From Desulfobacterium sp. (lineage in GTDB: Bacteria > Desulfobacterota > Desulfobacteria > Desulfobacterales > Desulfobacteraceae): 64,000 nucleotides of DNA. The notes under the pieces are model-generated. The model did not search any database. It was not told the origin of the DNA and saw only the letters and a program-made list of their open reading frames with translations. The DNA is taken from the NCBI GenBank assembly GCA_016342325.1, contig JAEINR010000012.1, positions 1-64,000 of the forward strand, written 5' to 3'. A program made the position numbers and the translations under genes. Positions 24,881 through 33,473 of this stretch are shown piece by piece (the first letter of the stretch is position 1; each line of letters starts with the position of its first letter).

Positions 24881-27100
24881 ATGATGACAGCAACAGCGGC
24901 GAAATCAACGGTTTTGCCTGAAATATCGGACAGTACGCTGGCGGTCCTGAAAAGACGCTATCTTTTAAAGGACGAACAGGGCCGGGTCATGGAGTCTCCA
25001 CGGGAGATGTTCATGCGGGTGGCCGCCCACATTGCCGGGGCGGAAGCGGCCTATGGAAATGCCCCGGAACCGGTCAGGGAACAATTTTACGAGATCATGG
25101 CCCGGTTTCAGTTCCTGCCCAACTCACCCACCCTCATGAACGCCGGTAACCGGCTTGGCCAGCTGGCCGCCTGTTTTGTGCTGCCGGTGGAGGACTCCCT
25201 TTCCGGCATTTTTGATACCGTGAAAAACGCGGCCTTGATCCACAAGTCCGGGGGAGGCACCGGGTTTGCCTTCTCCCGGCTGAGACCCAAGGATTCCCGG
25301 GTGGGCTCCACGGGCGGGGTGGCCTCGGGACCAGTGTCCTTCATGAAGATCTTCAACATCGCCACCGAGCAGGTCAAACAGGGGGGCACCCGCAGGGGGG
25401 CCAACATGGCGATCCTGAGGGTGGATCACCCGGATATCATGGAATTCATCTTCTGCAAACAGCAGGGGAGCGACCTGAACAACTTCAACATCTCGGTGGG
25501 GGTGACCGACGATTTCATGGACAAGGCCCGCCAGGGCCTTGCGTATGACCTGGTCGATCCCAGGGACAATGGGAAAGTAGCCACCCTCAATGCCGCGGAT
25601 CTGTTCCAGGCCATTGTGAAGCAGGCCTGGCACAACGGCGATCCCGGGATCATCTTCCTGGACCGCATCAACCGGGACAATCCCACCCCCGGACTGGGCA
25701 AGATCGAATCCACCAATCCCTGCGGCGAGCAGCCCCTGCTGCCCATGGAGGCGTGTAACCTGGGATCGGTCAACCTGGCCAAATTTGTTGTTCAGAAAAA
25801 GGGCGGACCTGTTGTGGACTACACGGCCCTTGGCCGGACCGTCCATCTGGCCGTGCGGTTCCTGGACAATACCATCGATAAATCGGTCTATCCCCTGGAG
25901 GAGATCTCGAACATGGTCCGGGGCAACCGGAAGATCGGCCTTGGCGTCATGGGGTTTGCGGATCTTCTCTTCAGCCTCAAGATCCCCTACAATTCAGACC
26001 GGGCCATCGCCATGGCCGAAGAGGTCATGGGCTTTGTCAACACGGAGGCGAAAAAGGCCTCCCGCACCCTTGCCCAGGAACGGGGGGTGTTTGGGAATTT
26101 TGACAAGAGCATTTTCAAGGATAAGAAGGACCAGGGGTTCAGGAACGCCACCGTCACCACCATCGCCCCCACCGGCACCTTGAGCATCATCGCAGGCAGC
26201 TCCAGCGGCATCGAACCCCTGTTTGCCCTGAGCTTTGTCCGGACGATCATGGACAACGACCGGTTTGTGGAGGTCAACCCCTCATTTCTGGCCGTGGCAA
26301 AACAGCGGGGATTCTTCAGCGACGCGCTCATGGAACGGATCGCCGGGACCGGCACCATCCAGGGCATGACCGAGATCCCCGAGGATGTGAGACGCGTTTT
26401 CGTCACCGCCCACGATATCTCCCCCCTCTGGCATGTGCGCATGCAGGCCGCCTTTCAGAAACACACGGACAACGCCGTCTCCAAGACCGTTAACTTGCCC
26501 ACGGATGCCACGGAACAGGATGTGGCCGAGATTTACGCCACGGCCTTTGAACTCGGATGCAAGGGCGTCACCATCTATAGGGACGGAAGCAAGGCCAACC
26601 AGGTGCTCTCCATCTCGGCAAGTGCCAAGGAGAGCAAGCGGTTCCCAAAGAGCGTCCAGGATCGGCCCGAGACCCTGGAGGGGTTTACCACGAAGATCAA
26701 GACCGGCATGGGTCAGCTCTATGTTACCGTGACCGAGCTTGACGGTCGGCCGTTTGAGGTGTTTGCCACCATTGGGAAATCCGGGAAATCCACCACAGCC
26801 AAGACCGAGGCCATTGGCCGGCTGATCTCTCTTTCCCTGAGGGCCGGGGTGGATGTCAGGGACGTCATCGAGCAGATTTCCGGCATCGGCGGAGAGCATG
26901 CGGTGTTCCAGAAAGGGGGCCGGATCCTCTCCATTCCGGATGCCATCGGCCGGGTCCTTGAAAAGCGCTATGGCCGGAACGACAAAAGGGTCAACAACAA
27001 CGGCCTCAAGGGGGATATCTGTCCCGAGTGCAGCGCCGCCCTCAGCCATGAAGAGGGGTGCATGACCTGCCACGGCTGCGGCTACACCCTGTGCAGCTGA
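24881..27100 (+). CDS. nrdJ: Adenosylcobalamin-dependent (class II) ribonucleotide reductase
   Basis: A 739-residue class II RNR, which reduces ribonucleotides to deoxyribonucleotides using B12 chemistry and needs neither oxygen nor a glycyl radical. Visible features are the first redox Cys at about C98 in QLAACFVLPVEDS, the active-site segment NPCGEQPLLPMEACNLGSVN, and the glycine-rich PTGTLSIIAGSSSGIEPLF. The C-terminal zinc-ribbon-like tail has four Cys in CPEC and CHGC arrangements. GGGGAGGG immediately precedes ATG 24881; ATG 24884 is also possible. It is full length, with no cobalamin riboswitch seen upstream. Confidence 0.95.
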   Translation: MMTATAAKSTVLPEISDSTLAVLKRRYLLKDEQGRVMESPREMFMRVAAHIAGAEAAYGNAPEPVREQFYEIMARFQFLPNSPTLMNAGNRLGQLAACFVLPVEDSLSGIFDTVKNAALIHKSGGGTGFAFSRLRPKDSRVGSTGGVASGPVSFMKIFNIATEQVKQGGTRRGANMAILRVDHPDIMEFIFCKQQGSDLNNFNISVGVTDDFMDKARQGLAYDLVDPRDNGKVATLNAADLFQAIVKQAWHNGDPGIIFLDRINRDNPTPGLGKIESTNPCGEQPLLPMEACNLGSVNLAKFVVQKKGGPVVDYTALGRTVHLAVRFLDNTIDKSVYPLEEISNMVRGNRKIGLGVMGFADLLFSLKIPYNSDRAIAMAEEVMGFVNTEAKKASRTLAQERGVFGNFDKSIFKDKKDQGFRNATVTTIAPTGTLSIIAGSSSGIEPLFALSFVRTIMDNDRFVEVNPSFLAVAKQRGFFSDALMERIAGTGTIQGMTEIPEDVRRVFVTAHDISPLWHVRMQAAFQKHTDNAVSKTVNLPTDATEQDVAEIYATAFELGCKGVTIYRDGSKANQVLSISASAKESKRFPKSVQDRPETLEGFTTKIKTGMGQLYVTVTELDGRPFEVFATIGKSGKSTTAKTEAIGRLISLSLRAGVDVRDVIEQISGIGGEHAVFQKGGRILSIPDAIGRVLEKRYGRNDKRVNNNGLKGDICPECSAALSHEEGCMTCHGCGYTLCS

Positions 27101-27172
27101 TCCTGGTTTACAGGGGGTGAAAATTGTGGCTGGATTCAAATCCGGCCGGTTCCATAATTGTCGGATGTGCCC

Positions 27173-28171
27173 ATGGACCCTGGAAAACACCTTGTCATGA
27201 CGGTTTTACTCGCGGTGATCCTGATCGCCCTGGGAACGGTCGGGTATATGGTGATCGAGGGCTGGACACCTCTGGACGCCTTGTACATGACAGGCATCAC
27301 GCTTTCCACCGTAGGGTACGGGGAGGTGCGACCCATCAGCGCGCCTGGCCGGGTATTTACCCTGATATTGATTTTCCTCGGGGTGGGGTTTTTTCTCTAC
27401 GTGGTGGGGAATGTGATCCAGTTCCTGGTGGAAGGGCGAATCCGGTTTCTCCTGGGGAGGCGTAAAGTGGACAAACAGATCAGTCGGTTAAAGGACCATT
27501 ACATTGTGTGCGGATATGGACGGATGGGGCGGGCCCTATGCCGATTCCTTGCCCAGAAGCAGCTGGATGTCGTGGTCATTGAGCAGAACCCGGATTTGAT
27601 ACCGGTCATGGACAAAGATGGCATTCTCTATGTGGTGGGAGAGGCAAGCGAGGAGTCAAACCTGGTAAAGGCAGGCATAGGGTGCGCCCGGGTGTTCATG
27701 ACCGTCCTTGGCAAGGATGCGGCCAACGTTTTCCTGATTCTGATCGCCAAACGGCTCAACCCCGACCTCTTTGTGGTGACCCGGGCCAACCAGAATGAAA
27801 CCATCAAAACCCTGTACGCGGCCGGTGCCGACAATGTGGTCTCACCGTTTGGCATCGGTGCCCGAAGAATGGCCCATGCCGTGATTCGGCCCACGGTGAT
27901 TCACTTCCTGGAACTGGCATTTGCCGATGAAAACACGGATATCCACATGGAGGAGTTCCCGGTGAAGCCCTCTTCGTCCCTTGTGGATAAAACCGTGCAG
28001 GAAGCAGGGATCCGCCAGGACTACAATCTGATCATCCTGGCAATGAAAAAGGCGGACGGTTCCATGGTGTTCAACCCGTCGGCCAACACCCGGATCGAGA
28101 CCGGCGATACCCTCATCGCCGTGGGGGAGATCAGGAACCTTCGTAAACTGGAAAAGCGCTCGAATGCCTAG
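27173..28171 (+). CDS. Two-TM potassium channel with RCK/TrkA-N domain
   Basis: A 332-residue channel subunit. Two membrane helices flank the pore loop with the K+ selectivity filter in TLSTVGYGEV (about residue 47). A cytoplasmic RCK domain follows, with the NAD-binding loop IVCGYGRMGRALCRFL (about residue 112), and then a TrkA-C-like domain at the C-terminus (about 255-330). Tetramers of such proteins gate K+ flux in response to a ligand on the RCK ring. I chose ATG 27173; GTG 27167 and TTG 27158 are in frame, and no strong RBS discriminates. It is convergent with the next gene. Confidence 0.88.
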   Translation: MDPGKHLVMTVLLAVILIALGTVGYMVIEGWTPLDALYMTGITLSTVGYGEVRPISAPGRVFTLILIFLGVGFFLYVVGNVIQFLVEGRIRFLLGRRKVDKQISRLKDHYIVCGYGRMGRALCRFLAQKQLDVVVIEQNPDLIPVMDKDGILYVVGEASEESNLVKAGIGCARVFMTVLGKDAANVFLILIAKRLNPDLFVVTRANQNETIKTLYAAGADNVVSPFGIGARRMAHAVIRPTVIHFLELAFADENTDIHMEEFPVKPSSSLVDKTVQEAGIRQDYNLIILAMKKADGSMVFNPSANTRIETGDTLIAVGEIRNLRKLEKRSNA

Positions 28172-28193
28172 GTCTGTTTTCTCTCTTTTCCTG

Positions 28194-28670
28194 TTATCGG
28201 TTGTTAGGGATTCGCTTATACGTGAAATCACATAACGTGCCACCGGTGCCAAGGGTACATCTTCTTTTAAAGGCCCATTTCCTGGAATTTACCCGCGCCA
28301 CTTCCCAGTCGCCTTGGCACATGTAATACCCCATTTCAGAAATTTTAAGGTGAACGATCGCCTCGGCAAAAGGGCAATTTCTGATGACCAGTTCCGCGGT
28401 ATCTTCATCCGGGTACTCAATGGGGTAGTCATACAGCATGCGCCATATTTTTTGTTTGTCTTTTAATTTTGATTTAAAAAGGTCGAACTCCGAGGCATTG
28501 TGTATCTCTGGCGGGAAGAACTGCTGCATGGCCTGGGCAAGCACGGTTACCCCAGGTCCCAGGAGTTCCACAGCTTTTTGTTTGCCCGTAAAAAATGATA
28601 ATAAGTGGGTCAGTAAAGCAACCGGAGCTGCTACGGCAAAACCAATTAACAGCCTGAATGATTTTTTCAT
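28194..28670 (-). CDS. L-2-amino-thiazoline-4-carboxylate hydrolase-like family protein
   Basis: A 158-residue protein with an N-terminal hydrophobic segment (residues ~7-30), so probably membrane-anchored. The C-terminal half carries a pattern I associate with the ATC-hydrolase-like family: RNCPFAEA, a YYMCQGDWEVA segment, and the closing RRCTLGTGGTLCDFTYKR. In that family the Cys and Asp residues are conserved. The real substrate is unknown. TTGAGG precedes the ATG. It is more AT-rich than the genes to the left, which marks the start of the accessory patch. Confidence 0.5.
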   Translation of the reverse strand: MKKSFRLLIGFAVAAPVALLTHLLSFFTGKQKAVELLGPGVTVLAQAMQQFFPPEIHNASEFDLFKSKLKDKQKIWRMLYDYPIEYPDEDTAELVIRNCPFAEAIVHLKISEMGYYMCQGDWEVARVNSRKWAFKRRCTLGTGGTLCDFTYKRIPNNR

Positions 28671-28802
28671 TTTTCCTCAATAGTCATGATTTTATTTGCC
28701 ATATGGGGTAACGACGTTCATTCGCCAGGCTATTCGTCCCGGTCCCAGACAAAAAAACAATACACATCAAAAAGGTTCTGAAATAACGATAAAGAATCCA
28801 AA

Positions 28803-29636
28803 TCATTTTCCCAGGGCATTGTCAATGTCTATTTGATACCTATCGTCACTCTGATCCAGCCATTTGTTTTTTTGTTTGTCATATTTTCCGGCATCAAGGT
28901 TCTTGTATAATTGATCAAGTCTCCCGTTTTCTTTTAGTCTCTCTAAGCCGGTATTGAATTTTTCTAAAAACAGCCTGGCATTCTTGCATCTCTTTGAGAT
29001 GATCAGATTAAGCGTGTTGATTTCGAACACTTTCGGATGAAATGTAAAGCGTTTTACTTTTTCGGAAGGGAAAATATTCCTTATCTGAGAATTTCCCACG
29101 ACCGGATCGTTGGGAAATATGTCTATTCGTCCTGCCAGTAACTTTTTGAAATTCTGCTCGTCCGTTGTTGTAATATCAACAACTATCCTTTTTTCTTTGA
29201 TGGCGCTCATAAATTCCCTGCCGTAATCGTATCCTCGTGTGACGCCGATTCTAAGCTCTTTCAGGTCATCAATGGACTCCCAGTGAAATTTTCGTTTTTT
29301 AAGATGGAAAAATACGATCGACGTCTCAAGCACAGGTTCCGTGAGCCAAAAAAACTTTTGGGTGGCCTCGGTCGCCCACCAGACCGCAGAAGCGTCCCAT
29401 TTGGTTCCTGTTTTTGCCGCTTGATATGAGCGTACCCACGGAAAAAATCCCCATTGGATCTTTATTCCTTCTGATTCGAATGCCTCGGAAACAATATGGG
29501 AAGCCAAACCATACTGATGGGAATATTCGGAGAGATACGGTTCCCATTCACCGTTTGTAATGCGTATTGTTGTTTCGGCGAATAATGCAGTTGAAGCAGA
29601 TAGCAGGAAAAAGACAAAAAGAATAAACTTTTTCAT
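28803..29636 (-). CDS. Periplasmic substrate-binding domain protein (SBP_bac_3-like)
   Basis: A 277-residue protein with a clear signal peptide (ends STALFAETT, about residue 20) and a type II periplasmic binding fold of the family-3 kind: IRITNGEWEPYLSEYSHQYG, then VSEAFESEGIKIQWGFFPW and LRIGVTRGYDYGREF. No permease or ATPase is adjacent, so it is an orphan. Such orphans may deliver ligands to sensors or have a non-transport role. ATG 29636 is used; the TTG one codon earlier is unlikely. It is AT-rich compared with the core genes. Confidence 0.75.
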   Translation of the reverse strand: MKKFILFVFFLLSASTALFAETTIRITNGEWEPYLSEYSHQYGLASHIVSEAFESEGIKIQWGFFPWVRSYQAAKTGTKWDASAVWWATEATQKFFWLTEPVLETSIVFFHLKKRKFHWESIDDLKELRIGVTRGYDYGREFMSAIKEKRIVVDITTTDEQNFKKLLAGRIDIFPNDPVVGNSQIRNIFPSEKVKRFTFHPKVFEINTLNLIISKRCKNARLFLEKFNTGLERLKENGRLDQLYKNLDAGKYDKQKNKWLDQSDDRYQIDIDNALGK

Positions 29637-29927
29637 CAATGCCGCCCCAGTCGGTAGAAAACAGTGCCATCAACTATGCTCCCCCCAACCCCCCGTCCCT
29701 GAATTATTACAGGTTTGATTTTTAGCAGTACCTTAAAATCATGACAAATTACAATTCGGTCGTCAAGGAAAATAATGAAAATGGGTAACGCTTATCCCTG
29801 GTCCTTCAGGGTTGCCAAGGCACCATGGGGGCCATCCATCTTTCCTGGCAGGGGGGCGGTTGCTTTTGAGCGCCTGTCGCGGTAATATGAACGGTATCAA
29901 GGTTCTCAAATAGGGTTGGAGAAAATA

Positions 29928-30629
29928 ATGAAAATAATACTATCCATCACAATCTTTGTTTTTTTTGTCCAAACGTCGTCTTTTGCTGAACCTGTCCTGA
30001 CCTTTGGCAGACCCCATGATCCCATCGCTGAATTCTCGTCACAGATGCTTGTAAAAGCATACACACGCATTGGCTATGAACTTAATTTTGTCGATCTGCC
30101 GGCTGCAAGATCCCTCATGAAATCAAATAATGGTTCATTGGATGGGGAAGTCAATAGAATAAAGGGGATCGAAAAAGAATATGATAATTTGATTATGGTT
30201 CCGGTGCCTGTCAACTTTTTTGAAAGTGTCGTGTTTACAAAAAGGCATGATTTTAGAGTAGAAGGATGGGCCAGCTTAAAGTCATTCTCCATTGCCATAC
30301 GTATCGGAGCCAAATTTGCCGAATATAGAACAGCAGGAATGAATGTTGTCAAATTCTCGACCTATGAGAAAATTTTTCTACTTCTATACAATGACCGGTA
30401 CGATATCTGTGTGTCTTCACGTATTACGGGCTTGTATCAAATAAAAAAACAAAACTTAATCGGAATAAAAGCGTTGGATCCCCCTTTGGAAACGATAAAT
30501 CTGTATCATTATTTACATCAAAAACACAAGGCCATGATCCCCAAGATCAGTAAAGTACTGCAAAGCATGGAGCAGGAAGGGATTATACATAAAGAAAGGG
30601 CGTTGTTTGTAAGCAAACTTCTTGAATAG
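29928..30629 (+). CDS. Small periplasmic substrate-binding domain protein
   Basis: A 233-residue protein with a signal peptide (cleavage near SSFAEP, about residue 20), then LTFGRPHDPIAEFSSQML and LPAARSLMKSNNGSLDGEVN. The RS/DG pattern resembles short orphan family-3 binding proteins of deltaproteobacteria. No transporter genes are nearby. TTGGAG lies 7 bp before ATG 29928. It is AT-rich. It is divergent from the previous binding protein across a 291-bp region in which I see no clear gene, and the two are only distantly similar. Confidence 0.7.
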   Translation: MKIILSITIFVFFVQTSSFAEPVLTFGRPHDPIAEFSSQMLVKAYTRIGYELNFVDLPAARSLMKSNNGSLDGEVNRIKGIEKEYDNLIMVPVPVNFFESVVFTKRHDFRVEGWASLKSFSIAIRIGAKFAEYRTAGMNVVKFSTYEKIFLLLYNDRYDICVSSRITGLYQIKKQNLIGIKALDPPLETINLYHYLHQKHKAMIPKISKVLQSMEQEGIIHKERALFVSKLLE

Positions 30630-30648
30630 TTAACAAAGCTGAATTCGC

Positions 30649-30735
30649 CTATCCCAGGGAAACACCGCCCACGGCGCCTGCTGGACGGCTGTCCATGCAG
30701 GAGCCGCAGTCGGTGCACAGATCCGTGTTGATACC
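30649..30735 (-). pseudogene. Ferredoxin 4Fe-4S domain relic
   Basis: On the minus strand, right after the acyl-CoA dehydrogenase stop, 28 codons read through to TAG and encode LCTDCGSCMDSRPAGAV. This is a near-perfect ferredoxin cluster-binding motif, but the fourth Cys of the usual C-P is changed to Arg (CGT for TGT). An in-frame TAA directly precedes it, and no start is available. It looks like the tail of a decayed ferredoxin gene that once followed the dehydrogenase. Confidence 0.6.
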
Positions 30736-30749
30736 TTAAGCCATGGCGC

Positions 30750-32030
30750 CTAGGCTTCCGACCCCCTGTCATGGACCTGCCACATGTCCATGTCGGTGAA
30801 GCATTTTTCGTCGTTGCCGTCGATCCGGGTGGCATCCAGTTCCATATCCCGGGTTTCCATGCCGCCTGTGAGCACTTCGTTGAAGTACTCGTGCTGGATC
30901 ATGAGGTTCATGATCTCGTTGGTACCGGTCCAGATCTGGGTGAGCCGGGTATCCCGGATCATCTTTTCTATGGGGTAGACGTCAGTGTACCCGATTCCGC
31001 CCATGATCTGCATGGCTTTGTTGGCGACTTCCCAGGCCGTGTCCGTGGCGAATTTTTTGGCCTCGGATACCAGCCGCCGGCAGTTGGGCGTGTTCTGATC
31101 CACGGACTTGGCTGCCATGTAGACCAGGGCCCGGGCCGCATCCAGCCGGGTGATGGCGTCCGCCACCATAAAATTTACCCCCTGGTATTTCCGGATGGGC
31201 TTTCCAAAGGCCATCCGCTTGTCGCTGTACCGGGCCGCCACCTCCAGGCCAGCCCGCACCCCCAGGCTGGCGGCGGCTGAGGTGAGCCGCTCGGGGATCA
31301 TCATCTGGTGAAAGACCAGGGCCCCGCCATGGAGTTCCCCGATGAGGTTCGCCTTTGGTACCTCCACGTTCCGGAACACCAGTCGTCCGGTGCCGCCCCC
31401 CCGGGTGCCCATGAGACCGTACTGGTACTCGGTATCGATCCCCGGTCCCCGCTCCACAAGAAGGACGCTGATTTTACCGTATTTATGGGCATCCTCGTCA
31501 AAATTGGTCCGGCAGTACACCAGGAAGAAGTCCGCTTCCGTGGCCCCGACCACGAACCGCTTCTGGCCATTCAACAGAAAGTACTCTCCTTTGTCCTCGG
31601 CCGTTGTGGTGGCCCCGAAAAAGTCGGATCCACCCCTGGGTTCGGTAAGGGCCTCAGCTGCGATCAGCTGGCCCTCCAGCATGGGCTTGAGGAATTTTTC
31701 TTTTTGTGCCCTGGTGCCGAATACATGGAGAGCTTCCCCGACGATGGATGGCATTACGTAGGCGCACCCCAGGGTGGTGCCCAGCACGCCGATCTCTTCT
31801 TCCACCACCACCTCGGCGGTCCAGGGAAGTCCCCGGCCTCCCCATTGGGGATCGAACCGGAGTCCCAGGAGGTTGTGCTCGGCCAGTTTTTCCACATAGC
31901 GACGGGGATAGGTGATCTCGTCCCTGTCCAGGGCCCGGATGAAATCCGGCGAAACCTCTTCCCTGGCAAACCGTCTTGCCTCTTTCTGAACCGCTTTTTC
32001 CTCATCCGTGAGTAATCCTTCATAAAACAT
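30750..32030 (-). CDS. Acyl-CoA dehydrogenase family protein with alternative catalytic base position
   Basis: A 426-residue acyl-CoA dehydrogenase. It has the N-terminal helical domain, the FAD/substrate motif AEALTEPRGGSDF (residues 125-137), the RFVVGATEADFF strand, and a C-terminal helix bundle ending QIMGGIGYTDVYPIEKMIRD. In the usual catalytic Glu position (MCAD-type YEGT) it has QIWTGTNE, with Thr. A Glu is found instead at E247 in MIPERLTSAAAS, the position used by isovaleryl-CoA and long-chain enzymes. It would oxidise an acyl-CoA and pass electrons to ETF. AAAGGAGGA precedes the ATG. A PaaX-type regulator lies upstream in the same direction. Confidence 0.9.
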   Translation of the reverse strand: MFYEGLLTDEEKAVQKEARRFAREEVSPDFIRALDRDEITYPRRYVEKLAEHNLLGLRFDPQWGGRGLPWTAEVVVEEEIGVLGTTLGCAYVMPSIVGEALHVFGTRAQKEKFLKPMLEGQLIAAEALTEPRGGSDFFGATTTAEDKGEYFLLNGQKRFVVGATEADFFLVYCRTNFDEDAHKYGKISVLLVERGPGIDTEYQYGLMGTRGGGTGRLVFRNVEVPKANLIGELHGGALVFHQMMIPERLTSAAASLGVRAGLEVAARYSDKRMAFGKPIRKYQGVNFMVADAITRLDAARALVYMAAKSVDQNTPNCRRLVSEAKKFATDTAWEVANKAMQIMGGIGYTDVYPIEKMIRDTRLTQIWTGTNEIMNLMIQHEYFNEVLTGGMETRDMELDATRIDGNDEKCFTDMDMWQVHDRGSEA

Positions 32031-32042
32031 GGGGCTCCTCCT

Positions 32043-32219
32043 TTAAAGAAAATGTTGATGGGTTATCTGATCCACATCCCGGCGGGTTTGGATCTGTTCC
32101 AGCAGGGCTTCGATGTGGGTGAAGGTCGCTTCCTCGTTGTAGTGGCGAATATCGGCGTGATCCACGTCGACCATGACCGCCAGGGGGCGATTTTTCCCTG
32201 ATGGCGGGCGTGGAGCCAT
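32043..32219 (-). CDS. Small uncharacterised ORF between paaX and the dehydrogenase gene
   Basis: A 58-codon ORF from ATG 32219 to TAA 32043, starting with a basic Pro-rich stretch and continuing LAVMVDVDHADIRHYNEE. Codon choice is consistent with coding, but there is no Shine-Dalgarno sequence and I recognise no family. It may be a real small gene or the 3' remnant of a lost one. It lies in the paaX-dehydrogenase transcript. Confidence 0.3.
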   Translation of the reverse strand: MAPRPPSGKNRPLAVMVDVDHADIRHYNEEATFTHIEALLEQIQTRRDVDQITHQHFL

Positions 32220-32262
32220 GGTTCTCTGAAGAACCCGGAGAAATTCCCCGTGTCTTTATCTG

Positions 32263-33090
32263 CTATCGGTTTTCAACGATGCGCAGGTGGGACGGCGCAT
32301 GGTCCAGCCCCAGGCCCCTAAAAGCCTTTTCCCAGAGGTGTTTGCCTTGGACATCGTAACGCAGCATGGTGCGGGCAAGGGCCTCCCGATGGCCCGTTTC
32401 CATGAGTTCTCCGGGCAGTAGCGGGTCGGTGACCAACCACTGGATCGCTTCGCTTCCCAGGAGATAGGATTCCACCAGGGCGTTTTCCAGGGGCATGGTG
32501 TCCAGGCGTCGGGCGCTTTCCGTAAGCCGGGTGCGAATCTCCCCGCAGGAGCGGATCAGTTCCCCCATGGGCCAGCCGTATTTTAGCCACGGCTCACATA
32601 ACCGCGGCCTGAACCTGCTCCCGATAAACAGTTCCGCCGTGTCCTTCAGGCCAAGGTGGTCCAATACCTGCCGCATCCTGTCCAGGTCCATGTTCAGGTT
32701 GTCGGGCCGCACCCACATGTGGGGCGTCCCTTCTATCATTCCCATGAGTGCAAAGGCCCTTGCCGTCTTTTTGCGCTCCCCTGCCGATGGTTTGGGGACG
32801 AGGCAGCAGACCCAGGATCCGTTCCAGGGTACGGTAAGGGGGGGGGCATTGCGCCACCGGGTGAAATACCATTGCAGGGTGCCGGAGCTTTTCCGGAGCC
32901 GGTACAGCCCCCTTTCGTCGTTTTCGATGAGGCCTTCCCTGAGCATGCGGGTAACGGTTACCCGTATGGCATTGGCGTTGAAACCAAAGAGCTTGCCCAT
33001 CTCGATCAATCCCTTGATGGGCAGGGCTTTATTGTTGGATTCGTGGAGGATGCTTTTGATGAACAGTTTGGGCGTGATCGTAAGTTTCAT
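32263..33090 (-). CDS. PaaX-family transcriptional regulator
   Basis: A 275-residue regulator of the PaaX family, which represses aromatic or acyl-CoA catabolic genes and responds to CoA thioesters. The N-terminal winged helix is IKGLIEMGKLFGFNANAIRV followed by TVTRMLREGLIENDERGLY. The C-terminal PaaX domain includes GSWVCCLVPKPSAGERK and WVRPDNLNMDLD. The position upstream of an acyl-CoA dehydrogenase fits control of that gene by an acyl-CoA. Fragments similar to its residues ~49-72 and ~75-85 recur at 34452 and 36601 as relics. Confidence 0.85.
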   Translation of the reverse strand: MKLTITPKLFIKSILHESNNKALPIKGLIEMGKLFGFNANAIRVTVTRMLREGLIENDERGLYRLRKSSGTLQWYFTRWRNAPPLTVPWNGSWVCCLVPKPSAGERKKTARAFALMGMIEGTPHMWVRPDNLNMDLDRMRQVLDHLGLKDTAELFIGSRFRPRLCEPWLKYGWPMGELIRSCGEIRTRLTESARRLDTMPLENALVESYLLGSEAIQWLVTDPLLPGELMETGHREALARTMLRYDVQGKHLWEKAFRGLGLDHAPSHLRIVENR

Positions 33091-33164
33091 GTCGCTTCCT
33101 GAATATTTGTGGTCAATCCAACGGGAATTAATGTTACTGCATTGTTAAATGTGCGACTGTAAAT

Positions 33165-33174
33165 GTAATATTAC
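33165..33174. promoter_or_regulatory. Palindrome GTAATATTAC upstream of paaX
   Basis: A perfect 10-bp palindrome in an AT-rich stretch, 75 bp upstream of the paaX start. Nearby are further TGTTA/TGTAA elements (33130-33165). It could be an autoregulatory operator or an AT-rich promoter part. The evidence is positional only. Confidence 0.3.
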
Positions 33175-33281
33175 GCGAATTCGTTGATGTCAACTAAAAA
33201 TGAAATAAAGGGGGGCGTCCCCAGCGTTCTCTCGTGGAAGGCAACGGTATATCATCATTCTCTTTGAAAAAGATCCATTTT

Positions 33282-33359
33282 TTGACAGACGACTTGGCCC
33301 ATGATATCAAATACCGACGAGAACGATCGATCGTTCGTGTATTGTTCTTTTGTTATAAT
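33282..33359 (+). promoter_or_regulatory. Promoter/operator region of the alpha/beta hydrolase gene
   Basis: A TTGACA (33282) with TATCAA (33305), spacing 17, and a downstream extended -10 TGTTATAAT (33351-33359) are two promoter options. Between them lies a perfect 16-bp palindrome, GAACGATCGATCGTTC (33321-33336), shaped like a TetR-type operator. Within the gap 33091-33473 I recognise no gene; a 69-codon ORF at 33234 looks spurious. Confidence 0.5.
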
Positions 33360-33473
33360 TCCTTGGGGGTGTCCCTGGAGGAAATCAATATATATGGTTT
33401 CGTTTTATCGTCTAACCTTGAAAGGGCTGCGCTGTTGACTTAAGCAAATACACTTAAAAAAAGGAGAGTTAAA

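Noticed and set aside
33234-33443. 69-codon ORF upstream of the alpha/beta hydrolase
   Set aside because: It spans the promoter/operator elements, has no RBS and matches no family that I know.
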